From assembly GCF_042453785.1 (NCBI RefSeq), contig NC_091661.1, positions 31,859,501 to 31,923,500 of the forward strand: 64,000 nt of DNA, written 5' to 3'. The translations under genes were made by a program, and so were the position numbers. This document shows positions 1-12,800 of the stretch, one piece after another. Position 1 is the stretch's first letter, and every line of letters starts with the position of its first letter. The notes beneath the pieces were generated by a model. That model had not been told where the DNA came from. It made no database searches and worked only from the letters and a program-made list of their open reading frames with translations. This DNA comes from Malus domestica (Eukaryota > Streptophyta > Magnoliopsida > Rosales > Rosaceae).

Positions 1-3000
1 AGGTACAACTCGCCGTTTGTCCAAGTGAGTTTGATCGGATTGGTCTGTTTCTGCTGCCCTGGCATGTTCAACGCCCTCTCCGGCATGGGCGGCGGAGGCC
101 AGGTCGATCCGACCGCCGCTAACAACGCCTCCACCGCCCTCTATACCACCTTCGCCGTCTTCGGTATCCTCGGTGGCGGCATCTACAACATCCTCGGCCC
201 CCGCCTCACTCTCCTCTCCGCCTGCTCCACCTACGTTCTCTACGCCGGCTCATTCCTCTACTACAACCACCACAAACACCAGGCTTTCGCTATTGTCGCC
301 GGAGCAATCCTCGGAATCGGCGCCGGCCTCCTCTGGGCCGGCCAAGGTGCCATCATGACGTCATACCCTCCCCCAAACCGAAAGGGGACATACATCTCGA
401 TTTTCTGGAGCATTTTCAACATGGGTGGCGTCATCGGTGGACTAATTCCCTTCGTTCTTAATTACCACCGGAGTGAAGCGGCTTCCGTCAACGATGCAAC
501 TTACATTGGGTTCATGATTTTCATGTCCATTGGGACTCTTTTATCCCTCGCTATCCTGCCCCCCAGCAAAGTTGTCCGGGACGACGGGACTAAATGTACG
601 GACATTCAGTACTCAAATGTTACGACTGAGGCCATTGAGATTGCCAAGCTGTTTACAAATTGGAAAATGCTTCTTATAATCCCGGCTGCTTGGTCGAGCA
701 ATTTTTTCTACACCTACCAATTCAACAACGTCAATCAAATTATGTTTAATCTGAGGACTAGAGGATTGAACAATGTGTTCTACTGGGGAGCGCAGATGTT
801 GGGGTCCGTCGGGATTGGATACGTTATGGATTTCAGCTTCAAGAGCAGGAGGACGAGGGGTTTCGCTGGCATTTCAGTAGTTGGTGTTCTCGGGACTACA
901 ATATGGATTGGCGGACTTGTCAACCAGCTCAACTACTCTCGCAGTGATTTGCCTGAGAAGTTGGATTTTAAGGACTCCGGCTCTGCTTTTGCAGGACCCT
1001 TCGTGTTGTATTTTAGTTTCGGACTGCTTGATGCCATGTTCCAGAGCATGGTTTACTGGGTCATTGGAGCCTTGGCTGATAACTCTGAAATTCTAAGCAG
1101 GTAACAGGATATTCCTTGCTTCTCAACTTTTTCATTTCTCAATGATCTTCGTGCGTTTAGGCAATTTTTCGTGCGCAGGCGTGGACAATCCAATCCAATC
1201 CAATCATGCGCATGAAATGTGGCCTTAGTTACTGACACGCCCCGATCCCGATATCCTCGGATATCAGGATGGTCACGTGCTGGCCGACACCCGAGGGTGA
1301 CGAAAGCCATTTATTGAGTGCAATTGCTGAAAATAAAGGATAGATAAAACTTATAAATGTAAAAGAATAAGGAATATGCATTTAAGGAACGTGTTCAGAG
1401 CATACAACTAACTAGAACACTAAAAGAATGATATAAAATGGAATGAATAAAAGAATGAGTCCCACACCAAGAGGACTCGAAAATGCCGATGCGGAAGTGC
1501 CTTGATTTTCGGGATTGTAAGCCTCGATCCTAAATCCTGAAGGGGGCGCAAAACAAACATGAGTGGACCAAGTTGATATATATATAATAAAACAGTTATC
1601 AATATGTAAACTTTATGTGGTTATATAATTAAAACACAAACGAAGGAATTTTAGCTGACCTGATCATGAAGCGATAGCCATTGGAGATCAAACGGAGAAG
1701 ATGAAGGATGCGGCAACACCAAAGTCTTCTACAAAGCACCTAGCCGGATACAACTACTTTATGGGAAGTGTTTGTTGTGTATCTAGGGTTTGCAGGGACC
1801 TTAGTATTTATACTGGCTAAGGCATTAAGGTTCCATCCATAAAGGAATCCCAAATCCCACTTTTTAGCCTATCAGTTAGGTATCATAATCACATAAAATC
1901 AAGGACTCCATCAATCTTACTTGTATTACAAGACACCTAATATAAGATTGATATCTTTAGGAAATAAATCACAATATCTACATTAATCTCCAATATTACA
2001 TTCCTATTATATGTTGTAGACCATTTAAGGTTGATTTACATCGGAATAAATCCAACATTCTCCCACTGGTCTACACATATAGTATTTATGTTTATACTTG
2101 AAATTGGAGATTAATGTCACTTTAATGGCCATGTAATTGTGATAACATCCTATCCTTGATACAAGTTTCTGTCAAATAAGTCTTTCAACATGGAACTAAC
2201 AAGGTTGTAAGGTTGACACAACCAAAAACCTTCATAATCACACATGCTAAAATCCTCATCCACATGAAACACCATCAAATTATGATTGCAAAGATGAACT
2301 TTAATTACCTTAATGTGTCTCAACTTTTATCATCTCAGGTCCTCTTTAATGCAAACTTCTACTGCAGTTGCAAACAAAACTTCATAAAACACAATTAATT
2401 CAACACCTACGAGCAAGATGAATTAACATGTTTTTGACACTAGTTCATATACCATATTAGTTACTTTCGTGAGAAAAAATTTTCAACACTTATGAGCAAG
2501 ATGAAAAAACCCTCACAACTAATACAACATATAAATCATGTCATGCCATTTTAAGTCGAACCAAAAGAATTAATCCACACCTACGAGCAAGAAGATTAAC
2601 CATTCCTTTATGACTTAAAATGCAATTTGCTTAACTGGATATCAGATATATCATCATCTGATAATTGACCAACACATAAACATGTGACTTCATGAATCCA
2701 ACCGGAGATTAAACTAAATGAATGGATTCAATCAACCATACATACCTTATAGGTCATCTGCAAATGTAAGGCATCAATTACATGAAACTCAAGCTCCCAC
2801 TGATTTGCAACATCGTCACTTAATTTGCAAATCACTACTTAAATCATACTTTTGAAATATGCTTGTGGGAACACCCTTACTTAGTCAATGAATGCATATC
2901 ACTACAAAATTGTCTTTCTTTAACCTTTCCTTAACACCTTAAATAGCATAATCTCAATGAAAGGTAAAACTAAGACATTCACCGCTGTTTATACAAAACC

Positions 3001-6000
3001 ATGCATTTCACAACCATCTATTTGCATTAATAATTCCATATTTGTGCTAAGTCCCCATGAGCCTCAAAATTCTTCTAAAGATTAACAAATAATCAATCAA
3101 GGCATCCAAATGATTGCAAGTAAAAATATACACATACACCAAGTACTCATTCTGCAACTTAAACATATTATTGTCATTCGAGTCATGGCATAATTCTAAT
3201 TTCATCAACCAAAACACATATTCATGGAAGATAGAATAACACTTTATGCAAGTCCACTTAATGCTCAAAACTTTAGAACAACTCCCACTAAACTTTTAGA
3301 GTTTATACACTTATTGCAAATAAGTTAATGAGTGTGATGATTGCAAGTAAAAATATACACATACACCAAGTACTCATTCTGCAACTTAAACATATTATTG
3401 TCATTCGAGTCATGGCATAATTCTAATTTCATCAACCAAAACACATATTCATGGAAGATAGAATAACACTTTATGCAAGTCCACTTAATGCTCAAAACTT
3501 TAGAACAACTCCCACTAAACTTTTAGAGTTTATACACTTATTGCAAATAAGTTAATGAGTGTGAAGCCCAATTTTCTTTCACTAATTCTCCCACTTGGGC
3601 AAACACTCATTCATATATTCTTTCAAGGATTTACCTAAACAAATTTGCTTCATATTTTAGACATAATTAAATAGACATCACAACCAACATAAAGTTATCA
3701 AACAGAATTTCAGCAATGAGTTACACTTACTTTAGAATTTATCATAATTAATTTACAAGCTTAATTGCTACCAAAATTTTACAGATCAAAAAAGACATAC
3801 TATCATAAAATAAAAATATAGGGCCGTTTTAGGTCAAACTAATTGTCTAAAGTGACGTCTCAAAAGACAAAAACAATATGCCAGCAAAACTGTCTGTACG
3901 AGCATGGGTTACTAGTAAATTCACCATAATTACACTACATGGCAAAACTTTACGAAAATTTGCAGACACATAGTAGACATATATATGTTGAACATATCAA
4001 AAATTCAGGTCGTTTGGTGATCATTAGACGTATCATTCACTCAATTTAAATCAAGACATGCAATCTGCCAGAAACAATCATGTGCATCTATCATGAATTG
4101 ATACATCCATAACAATTCAATTTCATATCATTTCAATTTTGATGTCCAAGGGAAACTCTAGTAGTCAAATTTCATCATCTAAAACGACATCATACTTCAA
4201 ATTGAAAAGATTTACAAGCATAAGACTTAAATAATGTGTACCTTAGCAATCCTTGATTAACCTTCATGGGTCCAATACTTTGCATCAACAAGTCTCATGA
4301 ATAGACACAAAATATGTTATGATGCAACCGATTTCCATGCCTTAAAACCACAACCTATTATGGGGCTCATAGTGGGATTTTGTAACTGATGGCATGGAAC
4401 TTTATCCCCAATAAACTTCATGAAACTAGATTAATTTACACCTACGGGCAAGAAAATTAATTAGTTTCTAGTACTGAATTATATGTCACAAGAGTTACCT
4501 TCATAAAAAACTTCAACACCTACGGGCAAGATGAAGTTTTCACAAACTCCTGTGAAATAAAACTCATACTATGCCATCTTAATTAAAACAAAGGAAACGA
4601 TCCACACCTACGGGCAAGAAGATTATCCCTTTTATTCTAATTAAGATGCAACGTTGATCAAAGTAACTTAAAACCATAGTCCCAGCATCAACTAAGCCGC
4701 TACGGCTTGCTTAGTTGACAAGACATTAATCATCTCCAGCCTTCATGACTCCTTTCGATATCCAATTAATCTCAAAAAACCTGACAACATACTTGAAAGG
4801 AGATTAATCACATATAGATCAAGTTGTATAAGAGCTATAATATCAATCTTCCACCACAAGGATATCAACACGTATGAGAAAACATGATGGAGCTAATAGA
4901 TTCAAAATGGAAACACTTTAAACAATATAGTCGCTTTTAATTCAAAAGCCAAATTGTGATATCACTTAAATGCTCTCTTAAGTCAAACGAGTTCCTTTCC
5001 TTTTGTACCTTTATTTCTGTAGTAAAAGACTCCTAAAACATTAGCATCAAAATCGTGCATTAGCCTTGTAAATACCAAATTAAGTAAAGGAACAACCAAA
5101 AATTCTTTTCTTCCAAAAGAAAAAACTCCAATACATGCCATACATTAGCCTTGAATAATTTCTTTTCTTCTCCCCTTATGGCACATAAAATTGACTTATC
5201 AAAACATTGTTTAAATTCTTTAGGCATGGGAAAAACTAATAAACTATATACAAGTTTGAAGACTTATGCTTATCAATTTAGTCACATGCTCTGAATGAAA
5301 TACATACCTTATGCCTTCATATGTTCACCACTTCTTTATAAACATATTTATAATCACATGACCAACCACAATTCTCAAATAAATAGTTAAAATACAAATG
5401 AGAATTGTCACATAATTACTACAAACCTTATTCACTTGTATTATACCCTTATTCTTGTCATTGGATGCTTTCTGTCATTCTCAGTCAATCCATAAGTTAT
5501 GCATTAGTCATGTACAATTAAATGACTATACTGAGATAGGAAAGCAAAATTGTAGACAAAACTAATTTGATTAGTCATGCAAATTCCGCATGGAGTTAAT
5601 ATCATTATAAACCGTACTTGAATTAATCCCCCATCATGCTTAGTATACTGCATTACTAATCAACACATTTGTGTTAGGACAACCCAATCCCTTTAATAAA
5701 ACATGCCATATGTCCATTTTAGTTATTACCCATGAAAAACAGAGCAATAGACTTACTCTTGTACTAATGCCGAAACACCCAGACTATTTGTACAAAATAT
5801 AGTCTCAAACAATAAAATAATTTATGCATTTTTACATATGCTTCTCCGCATGTTTACCATATACATACCATTTAGATACTGGTGTCATGATAATTTTACA
5901 CATGCAATGTGAACTTCTAGATACATAATTGGCTTTAGAAAATTACGTATACTTAGCTTGATCAAACAATTGATGGCACTTATGCAATTGCAATTCATGG

Positions 6001-9000
6001 CAAACAATATTAGTCCTTATTCAAATGGATAACAAATGCAATAAAGATTTGGAGTTTAAGAAGTAATTCCAAAAAACCTTATAAGGTATGTAATTATATT
6101 TTGAGGGGTGCTTAGTGTCCCCTTGTTGCCTTTCCACCCTGGAAGCAGTGACTGGAGCTGCTTGGACCAGCCAATAGGCTCACTCATGCATATTACTAAC
6201 AAAAAAAACCACGAACAAGCAAGATATATATGCACTTTTATATGCATGCATCTTGGCATATCTTAAAAATCTACTTTTCCCTCGTTCTGTATGCCACTTA
6301 TATGCAGAATTAATCATGTTCAAAACATATATTTTCTCTTTGTTTTGATAACCAAGTTTAAAACTTAATAGTCAAAACTAACCATATGCATGATCAACTA
6401 ATTAATTCGCAATTGACACATATAATGATCAATATTGTTTGCTTTGATAGGAGACTTTACCGAGCTTGTTGACTTGAGATGCTTCATAGTCTTCCTTGGC
6501 AAGATTAGTACAGAAGTACATATTTCTATATGCTTACAAAATTGACAACAACGTTAGCCAAAAAGTTGTATCTACCACTAAATCAATTCAACCAAAACAT
6601 TGGCATGAATATCGAAAGAAAGCTTAAAGCATGCCATATTCTTCCAGTCATAATTAATTCAGTAAAGATGAGCAAAGCAAACTGTTCCAATCTTTCTTTA
6701 TGAGAACTGAATACAAGAAAGGAAGCTTGAAGTGCTTGAAAACCTACCATTCAACAATTATTAGTTTACCAATTTATGAGTGATATATCTCAAAATTCTC
6801 CAGTGCAAGGTTAGAACCGACCTCCATCAGGATCTCATATGCGATGCATATATGAACCTCCTTATTTGGCTTTGCTGATCATCTCAAATTCTCCGGTGCA
6901 TGGTTAGAACAAAATGACTATTTCAATTGAACCAAAACATTAATATGAACATTGAAATAGAAAACGTTAAGCACCATGGTAATTCCAATTATACAATTCC
7001 ATGAAATAATGAACCAACTATTTTAATCTTCCTTTATTATAGTTAATTCAATATCATCATTTAGTGCTTCAATTAGAAAAGCCCACATTTGGAATTGAAG
7101 GGTGGTGGCGGTGGAAGAAAACTTGAACTCAACTGGCACCACTCGCAGAAACAGATTATCCAATTATGTAATTGTTTAATTTAACTGATAATTTCGGTCT
7201 CTAAGACCAAATAGGAATTTATGTAAAACATGTGCCGTGCATATCAGACTAATATGCCAAGTATATACAATTATATGCGGAACCGTACTATGCAGTTTTC
7301 AAGCAGGTCCAACATGGTGATGTTGCCGAATGCAATCACAATTTGGATTTAAAAAACCGCAGTCCAAAAGAAAAGATATTATATAATCAAACTTCAAACC
7401 TAATAGGTTTTAATCATATAACCAGTGGCTCTGATACCACATGTAAACTTTATGTGGTTATATAATTAAAACACAAACGAAGGAATTTTAGCTGACCTGA
7501 TCATGAAGCGATAGCCATTGGAGATCAAACGGAGAAGATGAAGGATGCGGCAACACCAAAGTCTTCTACAAAGCACCTAGCCGGATACAACTACTTTATG
7601 GGAAGTGTTTGTTGTGTATCTAGGGTTTGCAGGGACCTTAGTATTTATACTGGCTAAGGCATTAAGGTTCCATCCATAAAGGAATCCCAAATCCCACTTT
7701 TTAGCCTATCAGTTAGGTATCATAATCACATAAAATCAAGGACTCCATCAATCTTACTTGTATTACAAGACACCTAATATAAGATTGATATCTTTAGGAA
7801 ATAAATCACAATATCTACATTAATCTCCAATATTACATTCCTATTATATGTTGTAGACCATTTAAGGTTGATTTACATCGGAATAAATCCAACACAATAT
7901 ACTAACCCCCAGGTTTATGAAAACAAATATATAATGATGAACATAGGTTTTCCGAAACCTAGCATGATGTGCAGTATCTCAAATCATAACTCATATATAA
8001 TAATCACTAGTGAATTGTCCGATAACCTGCAGGCCCCATGCCGGCTCCCCGTCTCTGAGCAGACAGTCAGAGGAAAATACACTTCAGGCCCCATGCCGGC
8101 TCCCCGTCCCTGTGCTAAATAGCCAGAGGAAACACACTCCAGGCCCTATGCCAACACCAAACCGTCGCCCGGGACGGACCGGAATCTATCCCTACGTCCC
8201 GTAGCGGAAAGGACCACTAGGTAAGTACAAAACCATTGAACATACATATATTGAAAAACAACTTCATAGTATAAAGTCATCCATCATCTATACTATAAAG
8301 AGGTGTTCGAAACATGTTCTAAATATCATATCGTCATCCATCAGATATTCTATAAGAACACGGGTTATAGGAAAAATAGTAATAATTCAAGGTAGCCTCA
8401 GTAAGCATGTTATCTCAAAACGTTTCATAAAACGTAATCATTAAATCATGCATTTCATGTATGCATTTCTACTATTAAAACATGCTTTTGAAGGGGTCCA
8501 CTCACAGTACTTAGCCGCCGAAGAGCCACGCAAACTAACGTCACCAATATTGCCCCTAAGCACATAAAGGGTCCAATTAATAAAACTATATAATAGCAAT
8601 TGGATTTGGGAAAACGGACGTTGGAAACGGATTCAGAACGTCGAATTACCCTAAGAAGGGTCCCGGACGAAAACCCGAAAAGTCAACTCTAAAGTCAATG
8701 TTGACCGGAGGTCAACGGTCAAATTAGGTCTAACGGGTTTTAGGCTTGAAATCCGGATTAGGGTTTAGGTTAAATAGGATTAGGATTTATTGGGTTTTGA
8801 TTTTAGGGTTCTAAGGTTAAAATGGTTTAGGGTTAGGAAAGGGGTTTGGGTTTAAGCCCAAACACATACATATACTATAACCACACACACACACACACAC
8901 ACACTACACAAGGCCCTAAGGCCTCCTAACAGAAATCAGGGCTTTAAGCCCTTGGTTGAAAACCGGCCCAAGGCCAACCAAAACTAGGGCCCGAGCCCTT

Positions 9001-9855
9001 TGGGTTTTAAAAACATATAATTAAAAAATAAAAACTGAATGGGTTAGGGTACTGGGCTAAGGCAACACGGGCCTAAGGCCCGAGGGAGAGGGAAAGGCCG
9101 GATGGCCTGGGTTTGTCGAAGGAGAAGGCCGGAATTTCGGCCGGAAAACCACCCAACTTTAAATGGCCATAACTTTGTCAATACTCAACGAAATCAAGCA
9201 AGACAAAAATGAAAGTTGTAGCCCTTGAAGAGACGAAGAGAATGGTACCTCACACGACGTCTAACTCGCCGTGGTTTGGCCGAAAAATGCCTCGAAAGCA
9301 GTCGGACTCGCCGGAAACTGGGTAAGATTCAAATGAGTATAACTTCTTCAATACTCAACGAAATTAAGTGAAACAAAAAGGAAAGTTGTAGTACTCGACG
9401 AGACGAAGAGATTGATACCTTACACGCCGGCCAACTCGCTGTGGTTTGGCCGGAAATGGCCTCGAAAGGGGCGGTGCTCGCCGGAGCTTACTCCGTGCCG
9501 TCGAACTCGCAGGGCAGGGTCCGGGGTTCGTTGCGAGCCTCTCTTCGATGGTGACTCGGTCCTAGTGAGTCCAGGGGAAGAGAGAGATGCGAGAGGTTGA
9601 GGGAGAGAGAGAGACGGGAGAGCTGAGAAGGAGAGAGCTACGGGAGGGAGAAACGAAGAAGAAGAAGAGAGAGATCAGAAAACATAAAAAAAAATAAACA
9701 AGGTGGGCCCACGGGCTCACCAATTAAGGCTTTAAAACAATTTTAAAATATAAAAGAGGGTTGGGGTGTTTCAATCTACCACCCTTATAAAAAAATTTCG
9801 TCCTCGAAATTTAAAACAACATACTACACCGAAAATACTCGAAAATAGGAAGAAG

Positions 9856-9890
<35 letters not shown>

Positions 9891-12800
9891 ACGAAGAGAT
9901 CAGGTAAGAGCGGTTTCACAAAAGGGAAAATGCCACGCCGTCGCGATCGGCTGCAATGATTCCATCTTTCGTGCCTCTAGGCTCAAACTTTCTTTTTTTT
10001 TTTCCATCAGTGTAAAAATAGAACACATACTTTAATAAAATATAAAGTTGAAAACACAAAATAGCTTAAGGCCAGATAACGTCAAAATAGATATGTACTA
10101 ACATATAGTTCAAAAACTCGAATCAACTTAAAAATGAAAACAGAAATACTTTTCCAAAAACATTTGTAACGTCAAAACAATTAACTAGAGTAAATGAAGT
10201 TAAAATACTTATACTGAAAACCAAAACTGAAAAATGAGAGTGGGTCTCGCCCAAGAATTCGAAATGTCATATATTCCGAGAATAGATGTGCCTTTAGGTC
10301 GAGTCCCAAGAAATACAAATTCTGAATCTGCATCAGCTGTTGTAGACGAATCTTCTTGCCCACTTGCTTAACGAACCCACCCAATAAGCTATCGATATCA
10401 CAGTCTGCAGCCCGCAATATCGACCTCACATTTGTTGTCTCGATAGGCAAGTAGTAATTTCTCAAATGGTGTACAATTTCACATATCGTAGGATCGATCC
10501 TCCAAATACAAGTTCGCAAGACTTTTCAGTCAACCAGTGTTTTCCATGAAAAACTATCGTACCAGGTCGTAAAAAGTACCATACACCAAACCGAACAAAA
10601 CAGAAACTGTCGTCATAAAACTCTATCCAGCACCAAGCATCATATCCTTCTCAGTTCTTCCAAATGTGACCAACTACTTCAGAATTTCACCAGTAAAGAA
10701 CCCATTTGAAAATTGTACCTTGGGATTCAAGAGAAGTGGCTACCATGTTAGTAGTAGACCTAAAAGCTCAAATCAAGCAAGCAGAAAACGAGAAGTCATC
10801 TTCCTCAACACGCAGTATCTCTTAGGAACTGTTGTAGTGCTCAATCCACCTCTCCATTTTTGCTTAGTTGCAGATTTCAAGTCAAACAAGATCAAAGTTA
10901 GTGGAAAGAAGAACGACTCGCAAATGGTCATCCTAACAACCAAAGACAACACGCACATTTCGAGAGAAGTGTAAAGATTATCCAATTCTCGCTTCGACCG
11001 TCCTGTAGTGCCATCTCAGAATGCACCAAACATATCTGCTAGAAATGTTTTAACAACCACGTACTCACAATAATAAGGTTCAGAAATGAAGCAGTGGAAA
11101 TGTGCGTTGAGGCGAACACATATAGTTGGAAAATAACCGATGTGATGCCTATGAATTCTAGTAAGATGGTGATACAATATGCTAACCTTATGCACCAAAA
11201 TCTTCACCAGTCTCTTACCAAAATACAGCTTAAACCTCATACCCACATGGAATTCTTTATGGTAAGTCTGGTAAGCTTGTGAAAAGATTATGCTCCCAAC
11301 ATTCATGTCCGAATCAACACGAACTGGGTGCCCACTTTCACCGAAACGATCGATTGTGAATTTCTCACTGGTTAGGCGAGAAACCATGTCGAGAAGGCTA
11401 AAAGAATACTTAAGAATTTGAGGATCAAAACAAGTCCATAAAAAGATAGATTACAAGAAATCAGGATTTGAACCAGAAACCACGCCAAGAACAAGCTCAT
11501 ATTGTTCCGGCATGATTCAATTTTACATTGAGAAACCAACAAGCGAAGGAAGATAAAGATGCAGAAATAGAGTCATTGTTTCTGATTATTTTGCAAATCA
11601 TCACATTATGGTCAACTGGTTCTTAGCCAAAAGGAAATAGGTCTAAGCTCAAGGATAGTTAATAGCTGATAATAAGATTTGACGAGGTCAAAAACATTAC
11701 GAGATTCACAATACTTTGTGAGAGTTGTTTCAAAGTTCAGAAATTAAACATAGAACCTCTGAATCAGCAGAATGACGAAGAAGAAAGATACAAAGCAACT
11801 TGCGTATGCATGCAGTGACACGATTGGCTACCTTAAAGTGATGCTCTTGAGCAAACCAAAGCTCAATGAGTCCAGAGAAGTTTAGAGTAAAGTTCGATCT
11901 TCGTACAATGATAAACCTGGTAGAGTCTCAAGCCATTACAATGAAAATTACAAGACTGAACATTTAGGCTGCAAGCAATAGACTAAGTTCACCTTCGCCA
12001 AAAAGTACGCAGACGAGGAAATAGGGTTTGCCACCAGGTACCCAACCCAGGTGAAATTCAAGGAATCTGTTTATCCAAACAAAACTGGATATTCATCATC
12101 CAAATCCAACTACAACAACAACAAGAATTGCAACTCAATTTGAAAATTAATGAGAATAACGTCTGCTACTGAGGAGTTTCTCAAGATTTCAATGTAGAGC
12201 CGACTCCGCCCGCAATTCCTAGGGAACGCATGTTGCAGAGTGGCATCGCCATTTCAAATCTACAGCTGGTCTTAACCAGAATCCCTCAAATTGAGATTTC
12301 TAAAACACGTCGCTGAGTATCGATCCGATGCTGAAAGTCGTCCAACGATTCAAACACGTCACCGATGAGGCACAATCCCGACACGAATTCTTGAATTTCA
12401 ACAAGAAGGTGACAATTCAATCAGAGAGAGATTCACACAACTGCACCAACTGGCACAAAATCCGGAAGTCGTGACATCCAAATGATGTCAAAACCAACAC
12501 TTTAAGAGAATAGAAAAGAACCCTAAGTATGCTCTGAACAAACCACGCTCTGATACCAATCTGACACGCCCCGATCCCGATATCCTCGGGATATCAGGAT
12601 GGTCACGTGCTGGCCGACACCCGAGGGTGACGAAAGCCATTTATTGAGTGCAATTGCTGAAAATAAAGGATAGATAAAACTTATAAATGTAAAAGAATAA
12701 GGAATATGCATTTAAGGAACGTGTTCAGAGCATACAACTAACTAGAACACTAAAAGAATGATATAAAATGGAATGAATAAAAGAATGAGTCCCACACCAA

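Larger units (their letters stand above)
1605..7894 (-). mobile_element. Inner LTR retrotransposon without coding capacity (LARD-like)
   Basis: The element is 6290 bp with 453-bp LTRs at 1605-2057 and 7442-7894. They begin TGTAAACTTT and end AATCCAACA on the plus strand, and I saw no difference between them. The target duplication is CAATA at 1600-1604 and 7895-7899. Orientation is minus: the initiator-Met primer site (minus-strand TGGTATCAGAGCCA) is at 7426-7439, and a purine tract (minus-strand AGTGGGAGAA) sits at about 2058-2067 next to the other LTR. The internal 5.4 kb is AT-rich with no ORF over about 75 codons and no recognisable retroelement domain. It holds six related hairpins and a 227-bp tandem duplication. 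The initiator-Met primer site and short LTRs fit a Copia-derived LARD, but the superfamily is not proven. Confidence 0.92.
1233..9773 (-). repeat. 3' LTR of the outer element, split by the inner element
   Basis: After removing the inner element and one target copy this LTR is about 2246 bp, against 2248 bp for its partner. Differences noticed by eye are a one-base indel near 1259, an adenine-run length change near 9690, a C/T near 8676 and a C/A near 9429. They are otherwise nearly identical, so the insertion is recent. It carries a CA run (about 8882-8904) and several TTTAGGGTT-like words (about 8757-8840). Confidence 0.88.

Noticed and set aside
2058-7441. A hidden gene within the inner element
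   Set aside because: Sequence is AT-rich with stops in all frames; the only ordered signals are hairpins and a duplication.
7868-8204. Overlapping 84- and 64-codon ORFs in the outer LTR, repeated near 12969-13239
   Set aside because: They are part of LTR sequence, present in both copies and unlike any protein family.
8755-8845. Interstitial telomere
   Set aside because: The TTTAGGG words are irregular and occur at the same place in both LTRs, so they belong to the element.
10181-11387. Several ORFs of 100-123 codons as gag or env of the outer element
   Set aside because: No zinc knuckle, protease, polymerase or membrane-glycoprotein features were found, so I treat them as chance ORFs.
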